This document shows positions 47,747 through 57,238 of a stretch of 64,000 bases of DNA, piece by piece (the stretch's first letter is position 1; each line of letters begins with the position of its first letter). A model generated the notes under the pieces. That model was not told the DNA's origin, made no database searches, and was given only the letters and a program-made list of their open reading frames with translations. This DNA comes from FEN-1219 sp963744305 (GTDB taxonomy: Bacteria > Pseudomonadota > Gammaproteobacteria > Steroidobacterales > Rariloculaceae), in NCBI GenBank assembly GCA_963744305.1, contig CAVUTF010000032.1, positions 1-64,000 of the forward strand, in the 5' to 3' direction. A program made the position numbers and the translations under genes.

Positions 47747-49159
47747 ATGGGTCGGCTTGCAACAAAGCGTGGACAATGGACGGGACGCCTTGCGGTCCTC
47801 GCTTGCATTCTTTCCGCATGCAGCCAGCAGCAGGACATCGAGCAACCGCCGGACGTTGAGCAGCCCGTCGTCCAGCAGCAGCCGGTCGTCGAGCCGCAGT
47901 CGGCCGATGAGCAGTTGCCTCCCGAGCAACAAGCGGAAGTCGAGGTCGAGCAGCTGGCGCCCGCCGAGCAGGAACCCGTCGTCGATTGTGGCAAAGCGGA
48001 ACGCGACGCCACGTACTTCAAGACGACGGACTACATAGAAAAAGCCGAGGAGTCTTGCCCGAACTTGGTTTGGGTGGGCGGGCTCGAGACGACTTACCAC
48101 AGCTGGAACGGGCGGCAGTACGAGGTGCGAAGCCCTTATCCCGACGACGTGATGCGGGATGGCTTCATCGACGTCTCAGACATCTCCCGACTATTGCACC
48201 ACAAGACTGAGAATCAGATCGAAGAGCTCCTGTTGGATCTCTTTGGCGACACGACACTGCCGCAAGACCTGCCAACGCTGCGTGAACCGCTCGTCTACGA
48301 CGAGCACTGGTATAAGGCATTCTTACCCCCGCGCTTGCGCGCAACGACGAACGTGGATTCCTACACGAGCGAGTTGTACGTCCCGCGGAAAGACTTGCGC
48401 GTAGAGAGCACCCATATCGTGTACACGCCCCACGCGGAGGCGTTCTCGCGCGTGGCGATCTTGATTCAGGGACATGACGACGGCTACCTCGCCAATGAAG
48501 CGGTGCATTTTCTCGAGGCGGGCTACGCTGTGATTTTGCGAGGTATGCCGGGGTTCGCAAACGACCGTCTCACGATCGGTAATGAGGATTACAAAGGCGA
48601 CCATGATGTTCTCTACGACCTCGAAAGCGACGACTTCAATCCGCTGGAGGTCTTCGTACAACCGAACATCGTGGCCGTGAATCTGGCTTCCTACCTGTTC
48701 CCAGGAAAGGAGATCGTCGTTGCGGGCATATCCGGCGGCGGCCATATGGCCCTGGTGCTCCAGGCGCTGGATCAACGAGTCAGCCGTTCGATTTCGGTCT
48801 CGGGGTGGAAGCCGTTCTTTCTGCGCTACCGGCAAGGAATAAAGGACTTCCAGGGGGACTATGAGCAAAACACCAACCGCTTCTACCAGCGGCACGCCAT
48901 CGACTATTTGGACTTGGTCGTTCTCGCGACGCGCGGCACCCGCCGGCATTACCAAGTGTGGGTCGTGGGCGATACGAGCGCCTTCGGCGGACACGACTAC
49001 CGTTACTATGCTAGTCAGCTATCGGAGGCCACCAGAGGCAACTTTCGATTGATACTCGATGAGCATTCCGAAGGTCACCAGATCGAGCTCGCTCATCTGA
49101 ATGCATATTTCATGATGGATTCCGATCCGCCGCCTCCCGAATTGGATGATTTCAGGTAG
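47747..49159 (+). CDS. Lipoprotein with alpha/beta-hydrolase-like domain
   Basis: 470 residues from ATG at 47747 (MGRLATKRGQWTGRLAVLAC). A lipoprotein signal peptide ends in lipobox LSAC, and the residue after the Cys is Gln, suggesting outer-membrane targeting. A spacer of about 55 residues rich in Gln, Glu, Pro and Val (repeated EQP / VVEP / EQQ) precedes the globular part. That part has SRVAILIQGHDDGYLANEAV, YAVILRGMPGFANDRLTIGN, IVVAGISGGGHMALVLQALD (nucleophile elbow GISGGG) and a late His in DEHSEGHQIELAHL, consistent with a Ser-His hydrolase or esterase. I do not recognise the family. It stands alone between divergent transcription units and is intact. Confidence 0.65.
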   Translation: MGRLATKRGQWTGRLAVLACILSACSQQQDIEQPPDVEQPVVQQQPVVEPQSADEQLPPEQQAEVEVEQLAPAEQEPVVDCGKAERDATYFKTTDYIEKAEESCPNLVWVGGLETTYHSWNGRQYEVRSPYPDDVMRDGFIDVSDISRLLHHKTENQIEELLLDLFGDTTLPQDLPTLREPLVYDEHWYKAFLPPRLRATTNVDSYTSELYVPRKDLRVESTHIVYTPHAEAFSRVAILIQGHDDGYLANEAVHFLEAGYAVILRGMPGFANDRLTIGNEDYKGDHDVLYDLESDDFNPLEVFVQPNIVAVNLASYLFPGKEIVVAGISGGGHMALVLQALDQRVSRSISVSGWKPFFLRYRQGIKDFQGDYEQNTNRFYQRHAIDYLDLVVLATRGTRRHYQVWVVGDTSAFGGHDYRYYASQLSEATRGNFRLILDEHSEGHQIELAHLNAYFMMDSDPPPPELDDFR

Positions 49160-49646
49160 GCAAGAATCGGCAGCTCTCTTTCGCTATTGCTTGCTGACGT
49201 TAGTGAATGCCGCTGCCCGCCCACGGCGGCCAACCAAAGCTGTCAATTCGTTCTAACGATTCGTTGGTCTACGAACGCGCGTTCGTTAGTTGAGTACTGG
49301 ACGTCGTGGCACATTTACGTGTGTCGTTCACTTGTGTTGACTTGGCAGAACCAGATTCCTAGACTGCGCCCACTTCGATTAACCGAGTCGGCTCGTTCAG
49401 ATTAGGGAACACCCGACGATCACGAGCGTGGTTGTCCTTCGTGGGCCTAGCTGATCGGTCGCGCTGAGATGAAGCCGCTCCGTTTGGGGCAGAGTGAGCG
49501 TTCGCACTCGGCCAGATCCGCTGTCGTGGGAGCCTGTGTTTGGACATGAGTGAACAGGGTGTCCATGTTCACAGCCGTGGCATGTGGACATGCGGTAAGC
49601 GACCGGTATTGAAGCGATTCGTACCACGTGACCACGGGTTCGTTGC
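49160..49646 (+). promoter_or_regulatory. Regulatory gap upstream of the plus-strand sugar module
   Basis: 487 bases without a gene. A good sigma-70-type promoter reads TTGACT at 49337-49342, a 17-base spacer and TAGACT at 49360-49365, placing transcription start near 49372 and leaving a leader of about 275 bases. Just upstream lie two palindromes: AACGATTCGTT at 49255-49265 and the perfect 16-mer ACGAACGCGCGTTCGT at 49271-49286. A third inverted repeat (GTGAACA / TGTTCAC, 9-base spacer) is at 49550-49572 in the leader. Any of these might be an operator. Confidence 0.45.
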
Positions 49647-50354
49647 ATGCGCGTGATCTGTACGATCCAGGCACGACTTTCCTCGCGACGGCTGCCCGGC
49701 AAGATCCTGTTGAACTTGGGTAATCGCCCGGTTCTCGAACATCTTATTGAATCTACGACGCATGCCGCGGGGCTGAATGGGGTGTTGATCGCGACATCGA
49801 TTGATGAAACCGACGACGCGACAGCAGACTTCGCGGCCGCCAGGGCGATCCCGTGCCATCGCGGATCGCTGACCGATGTCGCGCGACGGCTGCTCGATGC
49901 CGGTTCGTCGCAGAACGCGGACGCGATCGTGCGAATCAGCGGCGACAGTCCGCTTCTCGATCCGGTGCTCATCGAACAGGCTGTCGCGATGTTTCGAGAC
50001 GTCAAGGCGGACGTCGTGACGAACGTTTGGCCACGAACCTTTCCGAAAGGGCAGTCCGTCGAGGTGATTGCGCTGCCAGCCTTGCGAGCCGCCGTTGCTC
50101 GAATGACGACGGCTGAGGAGCGGGAGCACGTCACGCCGTACTTTTACGAGCATCCGGAGGCGTTCTCGATCGCCTCCTTTACGACCGACGACGGGCGGCC
50201 CGACGTGCGGCTAAGTATCGACGATCCTGAGGACTACACTCGCTGTGTGGAGATTCTCGGCGTCCTTGCAGGGCCCCCATGGCAGGTTGGTTGGCGCGGC
50301 TGTGTGGCCGCCTATGATCGCTGTGTCGCAGCGAAGAACGTCGGAATGCTATGA
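49647..50354 (+). CDS. Sugar cytidylyltransferase (SpsF / LegF-like)
   Basis: Intact, 235 residues. MRVICTIQARLSSRRLPGKI is the nucleotide-binding start (QARxxSxRLPGK) of the SpsF / CMP-sialate-synthetase-like family. GVLIATSIDETDDATADFAA, IVRISGDSPLLDPVLIEQAV (the GDSPL loop corresponds to the acidic metal site) and DVRLSIDDPEDYTRCVEIL support it. Enzymes of this type activate nonulosonic acids as CMP-sugars or make nucleotide-activated intermediates in the legionaminic pathway. It starts the plus-strand module, and its stop overlaps the next start (ATGA at 50351-50354). Confidence 0.78.
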   Translation: MRVICTIQARLSSRRLPGKILLNLGNRPVLEHLIESTTHAAGLNGVLIATSIDETDDATADFAAARAIPCHRGSLTDVARRLLDAGSSQNADAIVRISGDSPLLDPVLIEQAVAMFRDVKADVVTNVWPRTFPKGQSVEVIALPALRAAVARMTTAEEREHVTPYFYEHPEAFSIASFTTDDGRPDVRLSIDDPEDYTRCVEILGVLAGPPWQVGWRGCVAAYDRCVAAKNVGML

Positions 50355-51379
50355 CGATTGGACGGCTCGGTGTAGGTGTGATCGGGCTCGGCGTGGGGCA
50401 GCAGCACGCCAGAACGTTCGCGCAGCATGGCGATTGCTACGTTGCGGCGTTGTGCGACGTCAATCCAGATAAGCTCGAACAGGTCGGACGCGAGATTCCC
50501 GGGGCGAAGCGGTATAGAGAATCCGCTGGCTTGATCGATGACCCGGACGTTCAGATTGTTTCAGTCGCCAGCAACGACGACCACCACGCCGTCCAGGTCG
50601 TGCGATCCCTGCGGCGCGGAAAGCATGTTTTCGCCGAGAAGCCGCTATGCCTGAACCGAGCTGAGTTCGATGAGATCGTCGCCGCTTGGCGTGTGTCGGG
50701 CGGCGCGCGCCTCTCGACGAATACTTTGTTGCGTCGTTCGCCACGGTTCAGATGGCTCAAGAACGCGATCGACGCTGGTCAGCTGGGCACGGTTTTTTGC
50801 GTCGAGGCAGATTACGTTTACGGACGCCTGCATAAGCTACTGTCTGGTTGGCGCGGCGAGATTCGCAACTACTCGGTGATACTCGGCGGAGCTATCCATT
50901 TGATCGATCTAGTATTGTGGCTCAGCGGTCAGCGGCCCGTAGAAGTGTGCGCCTACGGTAGCGGGCTCGGCACTGCCGAAACGACGTTCAAGGGTAACGA
51001 CCTCGTGCTTGCCTTGCTGCGATTTGACAGCGGCTTGATTGCGAAAATCGGCGCGAATTTCGCATCCGTATATCCGCACTTCCACCGGCTCGCCGCCTAC
51101 GGCACCAAGGGTACGTTCGAGAATATGCCCGCGGCGGTTTCGTCCTCGGCGCGGCTGTGGGAGTCTCGAGACGGACGGCTGCCACCGCGGGAAATCGACG
51201 AGCCTTATCCTGCGGTCGGTAAGGGCGACTTGATTCCGTCATTCGTGGAGGCCGTGCTGGGCCGGGGCGTTCCCGAGGTGCCAGAGAGCGACGCGTTCGC
51301 TGCCATGGCGGTGGCGCTGGCCATCGAGGATGCTTTGGTGGTGGGACGACCGGTGGCGGTCGAATATGCGCAACCCTAG
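50351..51379 (+). CDS. Gfo/Idh/MocA family oxidoreductase
   Basis: Intact, 342 residues. The Rossmann glycine motif GVGVIGLGVGQQHARTFAQH is at the start, followed by DVNPDKLEQVGREIPGAKRY, the catalytic-domain signature KHVFAEKPLCLNRAEFDEI (EKP near residue 95) and GGAIHLIDLVLWLSGQRPVE. NAD-dependent oxidation or reduction of a sugar is its likely job; within this module it may provide the 3-keto or 4-keto sugar used by the following aminotransferase, as in PtmE/LegB-like systems, but that is inference. It is coupled by ATGA to the cytidylyltransferase. Confidence 0.85.
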   Translation: MTIGRLGVGVIGLGVGQQHARTFAQHGDCYVAALCDVNPDKLEQVGREIPGAKRYRESAGLIDDPDVQIVSVASNDDHHAVQVVRSLRRGKHVFAEKPLCLNRAEFDEIVAAWRVSGGARLSTNTLLRRSPRFRWLKNAIDAGQLGTVFCVEADYVYGRLHKLLSGWRGEIRNYSVILGGAIHLIDLVLWLSGQRPVEVCAYGSGLGTAETTFKGNDLVLALLRFDSGLIAKIGANFASVYPHFHRLAAYGTKGTFENMPAAVSSSARLWESRDGRLPPREIDEPYPAVGKGDLIPSFVEAVLGRGVPEVPESDAFAAMAVALAIEDALVVGRPVAVEYAQP

Positions 51380-51392
51380 CGAGACTACCCAT

Positions 51393-52544
51393 ATGCGTGA
51401 AATTCCGTTCGGTCGACCGATGATCGGCGAGGAGGAGCGAAACGCCGTCGCGAACGTGCTCGCGTCCCCGCAACTGGTCCACGGTCCGGTCGCCAAAGCC
51501 TTCGAAGTCGCGTTCGCGAAGTCCCTCGGTGCGAACGCATTCGCCACGACGGTTTCTTCCTGCACCGCTGGCCTGCATCTCGCCTACCTGCATCTTGGGC
51601 TGGGGTCGGGCGATGAAGTGATTGTTCCGGCCCAAACGCACGTCGCGACAGCGCACTCCGTCGAGATAACCGGGGCGCGACCCGTATTCGTCGATTGCGA
51701 TCCGGTCAGCGGAAACATCGATACGGCGGCGATAGAAAGCGCGATTACGGGCCGCACTCGCGCCATCAGCGTCGTCCACTACCTCGGGCTGCCGGTCGAC
51801 ATGGGCGACGTCGTCGCGCTAGCCCGCAAGCGGGGGTTGTTCGTCGTGGAAGACTGTGCGCTTGCCGTTGGTGCCACGCTCGACGGCACCGCTTGCGGGC
51901 TGCTGGGTGACGTCGGCGCATTTTCCTTTTACCCGGTCAAGCACATCACAACGGCCGAAGGCGGAATGGTTGTGAGTCGTCATCGGGACGTCGTTGCTTC
52001 GATCGAGAATATCAAGGCGTTCGGCTATGACCGAACGATGGCAGAGCGCAAGATTCCCGGCCTATACGACGTGGCACGACTCGGCATTAACTACCGCATG
52101 AACGAGATCGCCGCCGCCATTGGGCTCGAACAGTTGAAGAAAGCGAGCACGTTTGCGCGGCAGCGGACGGAGAACACGAAGGTTCTTCGACGGGAGCTCA
52201 GCGAGATCGAAGAGCTTACCGCCATGGCCGAAGGAAATTCTCGCGCGGTGCATGCGAACTACTGCGTCGTAGTCGTGCTCGCGGACAGTGTCGCTCCACG
52301 TCGAGCAGACATCATGACTGTGCTCAAGTCGCGGGGCATCGGCACTAGCATCTACTATCCCGTACCGCTGCCCTTGTCCAAGTACTACAAGTCGAAGTAC
52401 GGTGCCGAGCCAAACGCATACCCAAATGCGCTGAAGATCAGCAATAACTCGATCGCGCTGCCGGTGGGTCCGCATCTCGGCCCCGACGACATGCAAACGA
52501 TCGCCGCAGAACTGAAGAGAGCGATAGCAGAGAAAAGACCATGA
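51393..52544 (+). CDS. PLP-dependent sugar aminotransferase (DegT/DnrJ/EryC1/StrS)
   Basis: 383 residues from ATG at 51393 (MREIPFGRPMIGEEERNAVA); an ATG at 51366 within the end of the previous gene is an alternative start. FATTVSSCTAGLHLAYLHLG binds PLP phosphate, VIVPAQTHVATAHSVEITGA and VFVVEDCALAVGATLDGTAC supply the aspartate, and AFSFYPVKHITTAEGGMVVS carries the PLP lysine. It adds an amino group to a keto sugar with glutamate as donor. Together with the neighbouring cytidylyltransferase, epimerase, GNAT and NeuB genes it fits an amino-sugar branch of a nonulosonic acid or N-acyl-hexosamine pathway. It is followed by an ATGA overlap. Confidence 0.9.
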   Translation: MREIPFGRPMIGEEERNAVANVLASPQLVHGPVAKAFEVAFAKSLGANAFATTVSSCTAGLHLAYLHLGLGSGDEVIVPAQTHVATAHSVEITGARPVFVDCDPVSGNIDTAAIESAITGRTRAISVVHYLGLPVDMGDVVALARKRGLFVVEDCALAVGATLDGTACGLLGDVGAFSFYPVKHITTAEGGMVVSRHRDVVASIENIKAFGYDRTMAERKIPGLYDVARLGINYRMNEIAAAIGLEQLKKASTFARQRTENTKVLRRELSEIEELTAMAEGNSRAVHANYCVVVVLADSVAPRRADIMTVLKSRGIGTSIYYPVPLPLSKYYKSKYGAEPNAYPNALKISNNSIALPVGPHLGPDDMQTIAAELKRAIAEKRP

Positions 52545-53599
52545 CTAGCATCATAGGTAAGAAGGTTCTATTGATTGGCGGCGCGGGCTTCATCGGCCAC
52601 AACCTTGCATTGGAGTTGAATCGACGCGGTGCGCAGGTATCGGTGTTGGACGGCCTGGAAGTGAACAACTTGCTTTCGTTGCACACTGCGTCGAACAAGC
52701 TGGCAGAACGCGACCTGTATCTGAGCGTGATAAACGAGCGCTTGGATCTCTTGCGGGCCGCCGGAATTCCTTTGTACGTCGAAGATGCGCGCGACTATCC
52801 GCGCTTGAGTTTGATGTTCAATCAGATCAAGCCACAAGTTGTGGTGCTTCTCGCGGCGGTGGCGCACGCGAGCAGATCTAACAAAGATCCGTATCACACG
52901 TTCGATCACAGCTTTCGGACGTTAGAGAACGCTTTGGACAATGCCCGTGGCGGCGGCATCGAGCACTTCATCTATTTTTCTTCGAGCATGGTCTATGGCA
53001 ATTTTCAGGAAGCCGCGGTCACGGAGGAGACTTACTGCAACCCGATCGGCATCTATGGTGCGTTGAAATTCGGCGGCGAGAAGTTGGTCATTGCGTACAA
53101 TCAAGTGTTCGGTTTGACCTATACGATCGTTCGGCCATCGGCCCTTTATGGGGAGCGTTGTATTAGCCGGAGAGTGGGGCAGGTATTCATAGAGAATGCG
53201 AGTCGCGGCAACGACCTCGTCATCCGCGGCGACGGCACTGACAGTCTGGACTTCACGTATATCGGCGACTTAGTAAACGGCGTGTGTTGCTGCATCGAAC
53301 GACCGGAGGCTCATAATCAGATATTCAATCTGACTTATGGACAGGCCCGATCCCTTAACGAAATGGCCGCGATCATCAAAGAAGAGTTTCCTGACATCGG
53401 CGTCAAATACATGGAGCGTGACGCTATGATGCCTGAGCGCGGTACTCTCAGCGTACGGAAGGCGAAACAGCTCATCGGTTACAATCCCCAGTACCCGCTC
53501 GAGATTGGCTATCGTCGATACATCGACTGGTATCGAACGTTGTTCGCGCGCTTGAGAACGACTTCCAGGTCCGGCGTCCAGTCACAAATAAACGAGTAA
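52541..53599 (+). CDS. NAD-dependent sugar epimerase/dehydratase (SDR)
   Basis: Intact, 352 residues, start coupled as ATGA. KVLLIGGAGFIGHNLALEL is the NAD motif, VVVLLAAVAHASRSNKDPYH and FIYFSSSMVYGNFQEAAVTE follow, and the catalytic GIYGALKFGGEKLVIAY has YxxxK near residue 173. DSLDFTYIGDLVNGVCCCIE and YGQARSLNEMAAIIKEEFPD match 4-epimerase and 4,6-dehydratase relatives. The sugar nucleotide is not determinable; its position after the aminotransferase suggests it prepares the precursor that NeuB condenses. Confidence 0.85.
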   Translation: MTSIIGKKVLLIGGAGFIGHNLALELNRRGAQVSVLDGLEVNNLLSLHTASNKLAERDLYLSVINERLDLLRAAGIPLYVEDARDYPRLSLMFNQIKPQVVVLLAAVAHASRSNKDPYHTFDHSFRTLENALDNARGGGIEHFIYFSSSMVYGNFQEAAVTEETYCNPIGIYGALKFGGEKLVIAYNQVFGLTYTIVRPSALYGERCISRRVGQVFIENASRGNDLVIRGDGTDSLDFTYIGDLVNGVCCCIERPEAHNQIFNLTYGQARSLNEMAAIIKEEFPDIGVKYMERDAMMPERGTLSVRKAKQLIGYNPQYPLEIGYRRYIDWYRTLFARLRTTSRSGVQSQINE

Positions 53600-53616
53600 G
53601 ATTTGCACAACGCAGC

Positions 53617-54352
53617 ATGACCGGCCAAGGAGAAGAGTCGGCGTGGACTCGGGATTCGTTTCTCGAGCAGTGTCTCGGCTATCCGGTGATCCGCCTCAAG
53701 GTTCCCGAAGCCTGGCGGCAGGCCGTTGCTGCGGTGCGGTCGTATCCAGATTGGCTCGTCGAGTCTCGTGTGCCCGTCGAGCACGTGAACGACCTCGGCT
53801 TACTGACGGTACGCGGGTTCCGTGTGATAGATACCAACGTTCAGCTGCAGCGTCCCCCAATGGATCCGCGTCCGGGCGCGGCGGTGTGCCGCTTTGCGCG
53901 GCCAGAGGACGAGCCGTTCGTTAGGGAGATCGCACGAACGGCATTTTCGCAGACGCGCTTTCACTGCGACCCGAGAATTCCTGCCGCCGCCGCCAATCGG
54001 GTCAAGGAAGAGTGGGCGGCCAACTTCTTTTCTGGCAAACGCGGTGACTGGATGATTGTCGCCGAGGACGCTGGGAGGGTGGCTGGCTTCTTGCAGGCGC
54101 TCAAGGCCTCCTCGCCACCAGGTGCGGTAGTTATCGACCTCATTGCCGTCGCGGAAAGATCTCGCGGTCGCGGTTTGGCAAGAACGATGATCGAGCATGC
54201 AGCTGTTGCTTGCCTCGATCGTCCTGTTCCCCTGATCGTGGGAACGCAGCTCGCGAATGTGGTTTCACTCGCGCTGTACACGCGCTCAGGGTTTTCGTAT
54301 CGCGATGGCAACGCATGTGCTCCACTTGCATCGCGAGGACCTCCAGCTGTGA
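53617..54352 (+). CDS. GNAT family acetyltransferase (one frameshift near the end)
   Basis: About 245 residues. MTGQGEESAWTRDSFLEQCL is followed by a GNAT core at about residues 90-235: VCRFARPEDEPFVREIARTA, GDWMIVAEDAGRVAGFLQAL, VVIDLIAVAERSRGRGLART (the acetyl-CoA pyrophosphate loop RxxGxA) and PLIVGTQLANVVSLALYTRS. An extra base near 54310 shifts the annotated frame straight into the following NeuB gene; the other frame gives ATHVLHLHREDLQL and a stop at 54352. The proper gene therefore overlaps NeuB by the GTGA at 54349. It probably N-acetylates the amino sugar made by the aminotransferase, as PseH/LegH do. Confidence 0.75.
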
Positions 54353-55363
54353 AAATCGTCGACGTCGATCTCGACGAACGCGTCTTCGTGATCGCCGAGA
54401 TTGGAAACAATCACGAAGGCGATTTCGGTATGGCCCGCGAGTTGATTGCGAGCGCGGCAGAGGCGGGTGTCGATGCGGTCAAGTTTCAGACGTGCGTTCC
54501 GGAGCATTTCGTAGGTCCGCAAGATGCCGCGCGGCTAGAAAGGCTACGGCGTTTTCAGTTGTCGCGAGACCAATATGTATCGCTTGCGGAGCAGCGCCAA
54601 GAAGCTCTCCGTCGTTTTTTTCTCGACGCCGCTCGATCTCGAGAGCGCGCGCTTCCTCAATACTCTGCAGCCCTTGTTCAAGATCGCGTCGGGAGACAAC
54701 ACGTTTCACCCTTTGATCGAGACGGTCGCAGGTTTCTCGAAACCGCTGATCATTTCGACCGGCCTGGCGGACATCGAACTACTCGAGCGGTTGCGGGCAG
54801 ACGTCCAGCGCGTTTGGGGTGGATCGTCGCCGGGTCTCGCATTCTTACATTGCGTCACGAGCTACCCAGTACCCGCCGAGCAAGCCAATCTTGGGGCTAT
54901 CGCTACTCTCAAGCAGCATTTCATAGATTGCGCGATCGGCTATTCTGACCACACTCTGGGAACTGCTGCAGCGTCGTACGCGGTAGCCGCCGGCGCGCAG
55001 ATCATCGAGAAGCACTTTACGCTCGACAAGCAGTATTCGGACTTCCGTGATCACCAACTATCGGCGGACCCGCCGGAGATGACTCGTCTCGTGAAGGAGA
55101 TCCGCGCGGTGAAGACGATGATGGGGACCGGACGCAAGGTGCCCCAGCCGTGTGAGAGGGACTTCATGGTCGCCATACGGCGTTCGGTGGCTGCAGCGCG
55201 GGATCTTCCGCTCGGCACCAAGCTGTCCGCCGCTGATTTCGCCTGGGTACGTCCCGGCACCGGAATCGCGCCCGGCGACGAGCGCCGGTTGATCGGCTCG
55301 ACGACCCGGCGGGATCTCCGGCAGGGCGAGATCATTCAAGACGTCGATGTGGCTGCGCCGTGA
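54349..55363 (+). CDS. neuB: NeuB/PseI/LegI-type nonulosonic acid synthase (one frameshift)
   Basis: About 338 residues. GTG at 54349 overlaps the preceding stop (GTGA) and gives VKIVDVDLDERVFVIAEIGN, NHEGDFGMARELIASAAEAG and DAVKFQTCVPEHFVGPQDAA, the family N-terminus. After a frame change near 54595 come FSTPLDLESARFLNTLQPLF, FKIASGDNTFHPLIETVAGF, CAIGYSDHTLGTAAASYAVA and AQIIEKHFTLDKQYSDFRDH (metal and PEP site motifs). A C-terminal SAF antifreeze-like domain from about 55190 follows (DLPLGTKLSAADFAWVRPGT). It condenses phosphoenolpyruvate with a six-carbon amino sugar to make a nine-carbon acid. The FRDHQLSAD pattern suggests a subtype different from the remnant at 47126. Confidence 0.83.
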
Positions 55364-55389
55364 GAACGGCGACGTCACCGAGATCTGAC

Positions 55390-57235
55390 ATGTGCGGCAT
55401 AGCCGGCTATTGGGGTGTCAAGCCGCCTCCGGACGAGGCGATTGCGGCAACCCTCGAGTTGATGAAACGGCGAGGGCCGGATCATCAAGAGGCGTGGAGC
55501 GCAGACGCGGCTGGCGGCCGCAAGGTCTGCCTTCTGCACGCGCGGCTCAGCATCATAGACCTGGATGCCGCGCTCGAATCAGCCTTTTACGATCGGCAAC
55601 ACGACTATCGTTTTCAACGGCGAGATCTACAACTACGTGGAGCTGCGCGAGAAGCTGCGTGGCGCGCAACATCGAGCTCCGCACGAGCTCCGACACCGAG
55701 GTGCTGCTGCATTATTATCGCCTCTACGGCGAGGACTGCGTCCGCTACTTCGAGGGGATGTGGAGCTTCGCGATCTACGACGGCGACTCGCCAAGCCTGT
55801 GTTCTTGTCGCGGGACCGATTTGCCGAGAAGCCGCTGTACCTGCTTCGTGCATCTCACGGAATCTATTTCGGCTCGGAGGTGAAGTTCCTCGGCGCCCTG
55901 GCGAAGACGTCTTTGCGGCCCGAACATCGAGCAGGTCAAGCGCTACCTCGCGCTCGGTTACAAGGCGCTCTACAAGACTCCGCGCACGTTCTTCGACGGC
56001 GTCGAAGAGCTCCGCTACGCGGAGAATCTGACGGTGGGACCGGATACCGTTGGGCAAGCCCCGCCGCTATTGGGTGCCTGAGCCGCGGCGCAACGACTCG
56101 ATGACTCTGCAAGAGGCGATCGAGGGCGCCGAGAGCTGCCTGCTCGAAAGCATGCGCATTCGAATTCGTTCCGATGTGCCGCTGGCGTTTTGCCTGAGCG
56201 GCGGCGTCGATTCCTCCGCTCTGGTGTCGATCGCCGCCAAGGCGCTCGGCTGCCGCTTGGAGACCTTCTCGATCATCGACGAGGACGAACGTTACAACGA
56301 AGAGGACAACGTTCTTGCGACGGTGCGACGACGTCGGCTGCGCCCATCAGCTGTTGCGTATCCCGCAGACGGACGTCGATCGCCCGGCTTACGGATCTCG
56401 TCTCGTATCATGACGCGCCCGTCGCGACGATCACGTTCTACGTCCACTCGCTGATTTCCGAGGCCGTGCAGTCGAGCGGGGTATCGCGTCGCGTTCTCCG
56501 GTACGTCTGCCGACGAGCTATTCACCGGCTATTACGATCACTTCTTGCTGCATTGCACGAGGTTCGAGGAGATCCGGACTACGCCGACTATCTGCGCGAT
56601 TGGCAACAGCACATCGCGGTATTCGTGCGCAATCCCGTGCTGCGGGATCCTGACCTGTATACGAAGGATCCCTCGTTTCGCGATCACGTGTTCGACGGCA
56701 GCGCCGAATTGGCCGAGTTCCTGACGCTCCCTCGCCGCCGGACTTCGTTGAAGAGAACTATTCGTGCCGGAATTGCTGCGCAATCGAATGCTGAACGAGC
56801 TGTTTCACGAAGCCACGCCGGTCATCCTGCACGAGGACGACCTCAATTCGATGCGTTACTCGATCGAGAATCGCAGCCCCGTACCTGGATACTGGGCTGT
56901 TCGATTTCGCGTGCTCCATTCCTCCGCGGCACCTGATCCGCAACGGGTTCGGAAAGTACGTGCTGCGGGAGGCCGTAGCCGGAATCTTGAACGATACGGT
57001 ACGGCTGGATCGACGTAAGCGAGGGTTCAACGCATCCATCAACTCAATGGTGGACTTCAAGGATGGCGCCGTTCGCGATTACCTGCTCGATCCGACGGCG
57101 GCGGTGTTCGAGCTTGTAGATAGGGACCGAATCGCGAGACTGTTCGATCTGTTCCCGGTGCCGAATCACCTCAGCAAGTTCTTGTTCGCCTTCATCAATG
57201 CTCGCGTGTTCCTGGAACAGCATCGCATGAGATAG
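55390..57235 (+). CDS. AsnB-like glutamine amidotransferase 3 (heavily frameshifted)
   Basis: MCGIAGYWGVKPPPDEAIAA at 55390 has Cys2. LMKRRGPDHQEAWSADA, RLSIIDLD, TTIVFNGEIYNYVELREKLR, SSDTEVLLHYYRLYGEDCVR and RYFEGMWSFAIYDGD make the glutaminase domain. The synthase domain shows AFCLSGGVDSSALVSIAAKA (about 56190), FSIIDEDERYNEEDN, a VAFSGTSADELFTGYYDHFL region in another frame (about 56485) and the C-terminal ILNDTVRLDRRKRGFNASIN with ANPVPN-like ending HLSKFLFAFINARVFLEQHR. About 615 residues; at least eight frame changes. It lies between NeuB and a WbpG-like gene. It may amidate a uronic or nonulosonic acid carboxyl; the substrate is unproven. Confidence 0.75.
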
Positions 57236-57238
57236 CCG

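Noticed and set aside
48323..48994. 223-codon minus-strand frame
   Set aside because: Antisense to the lipoprotein hydrolase, which has a signal peptide and motifs; the opposite frame has none.
49397..50134. 245-codon minus-strand frame
   Set aside because: Antisense to the cytidylyltransferase; Ser/Thr/Arg-rich with no motif.
50988..51779. 263-codon minus-strand frame
   Set aside because: Covers the oxidoreductase and aminotransferase genes in antisense; no domain recognised.
53617..54948. A single GNAT-NeuB fusion protein of 443 residues
   Set aside because: The alternative frame gives a proper GNAT stop overlapping a GTG start of NeuB, and the NeuB part then needs its own frame change; the fusion is an indel artefact.
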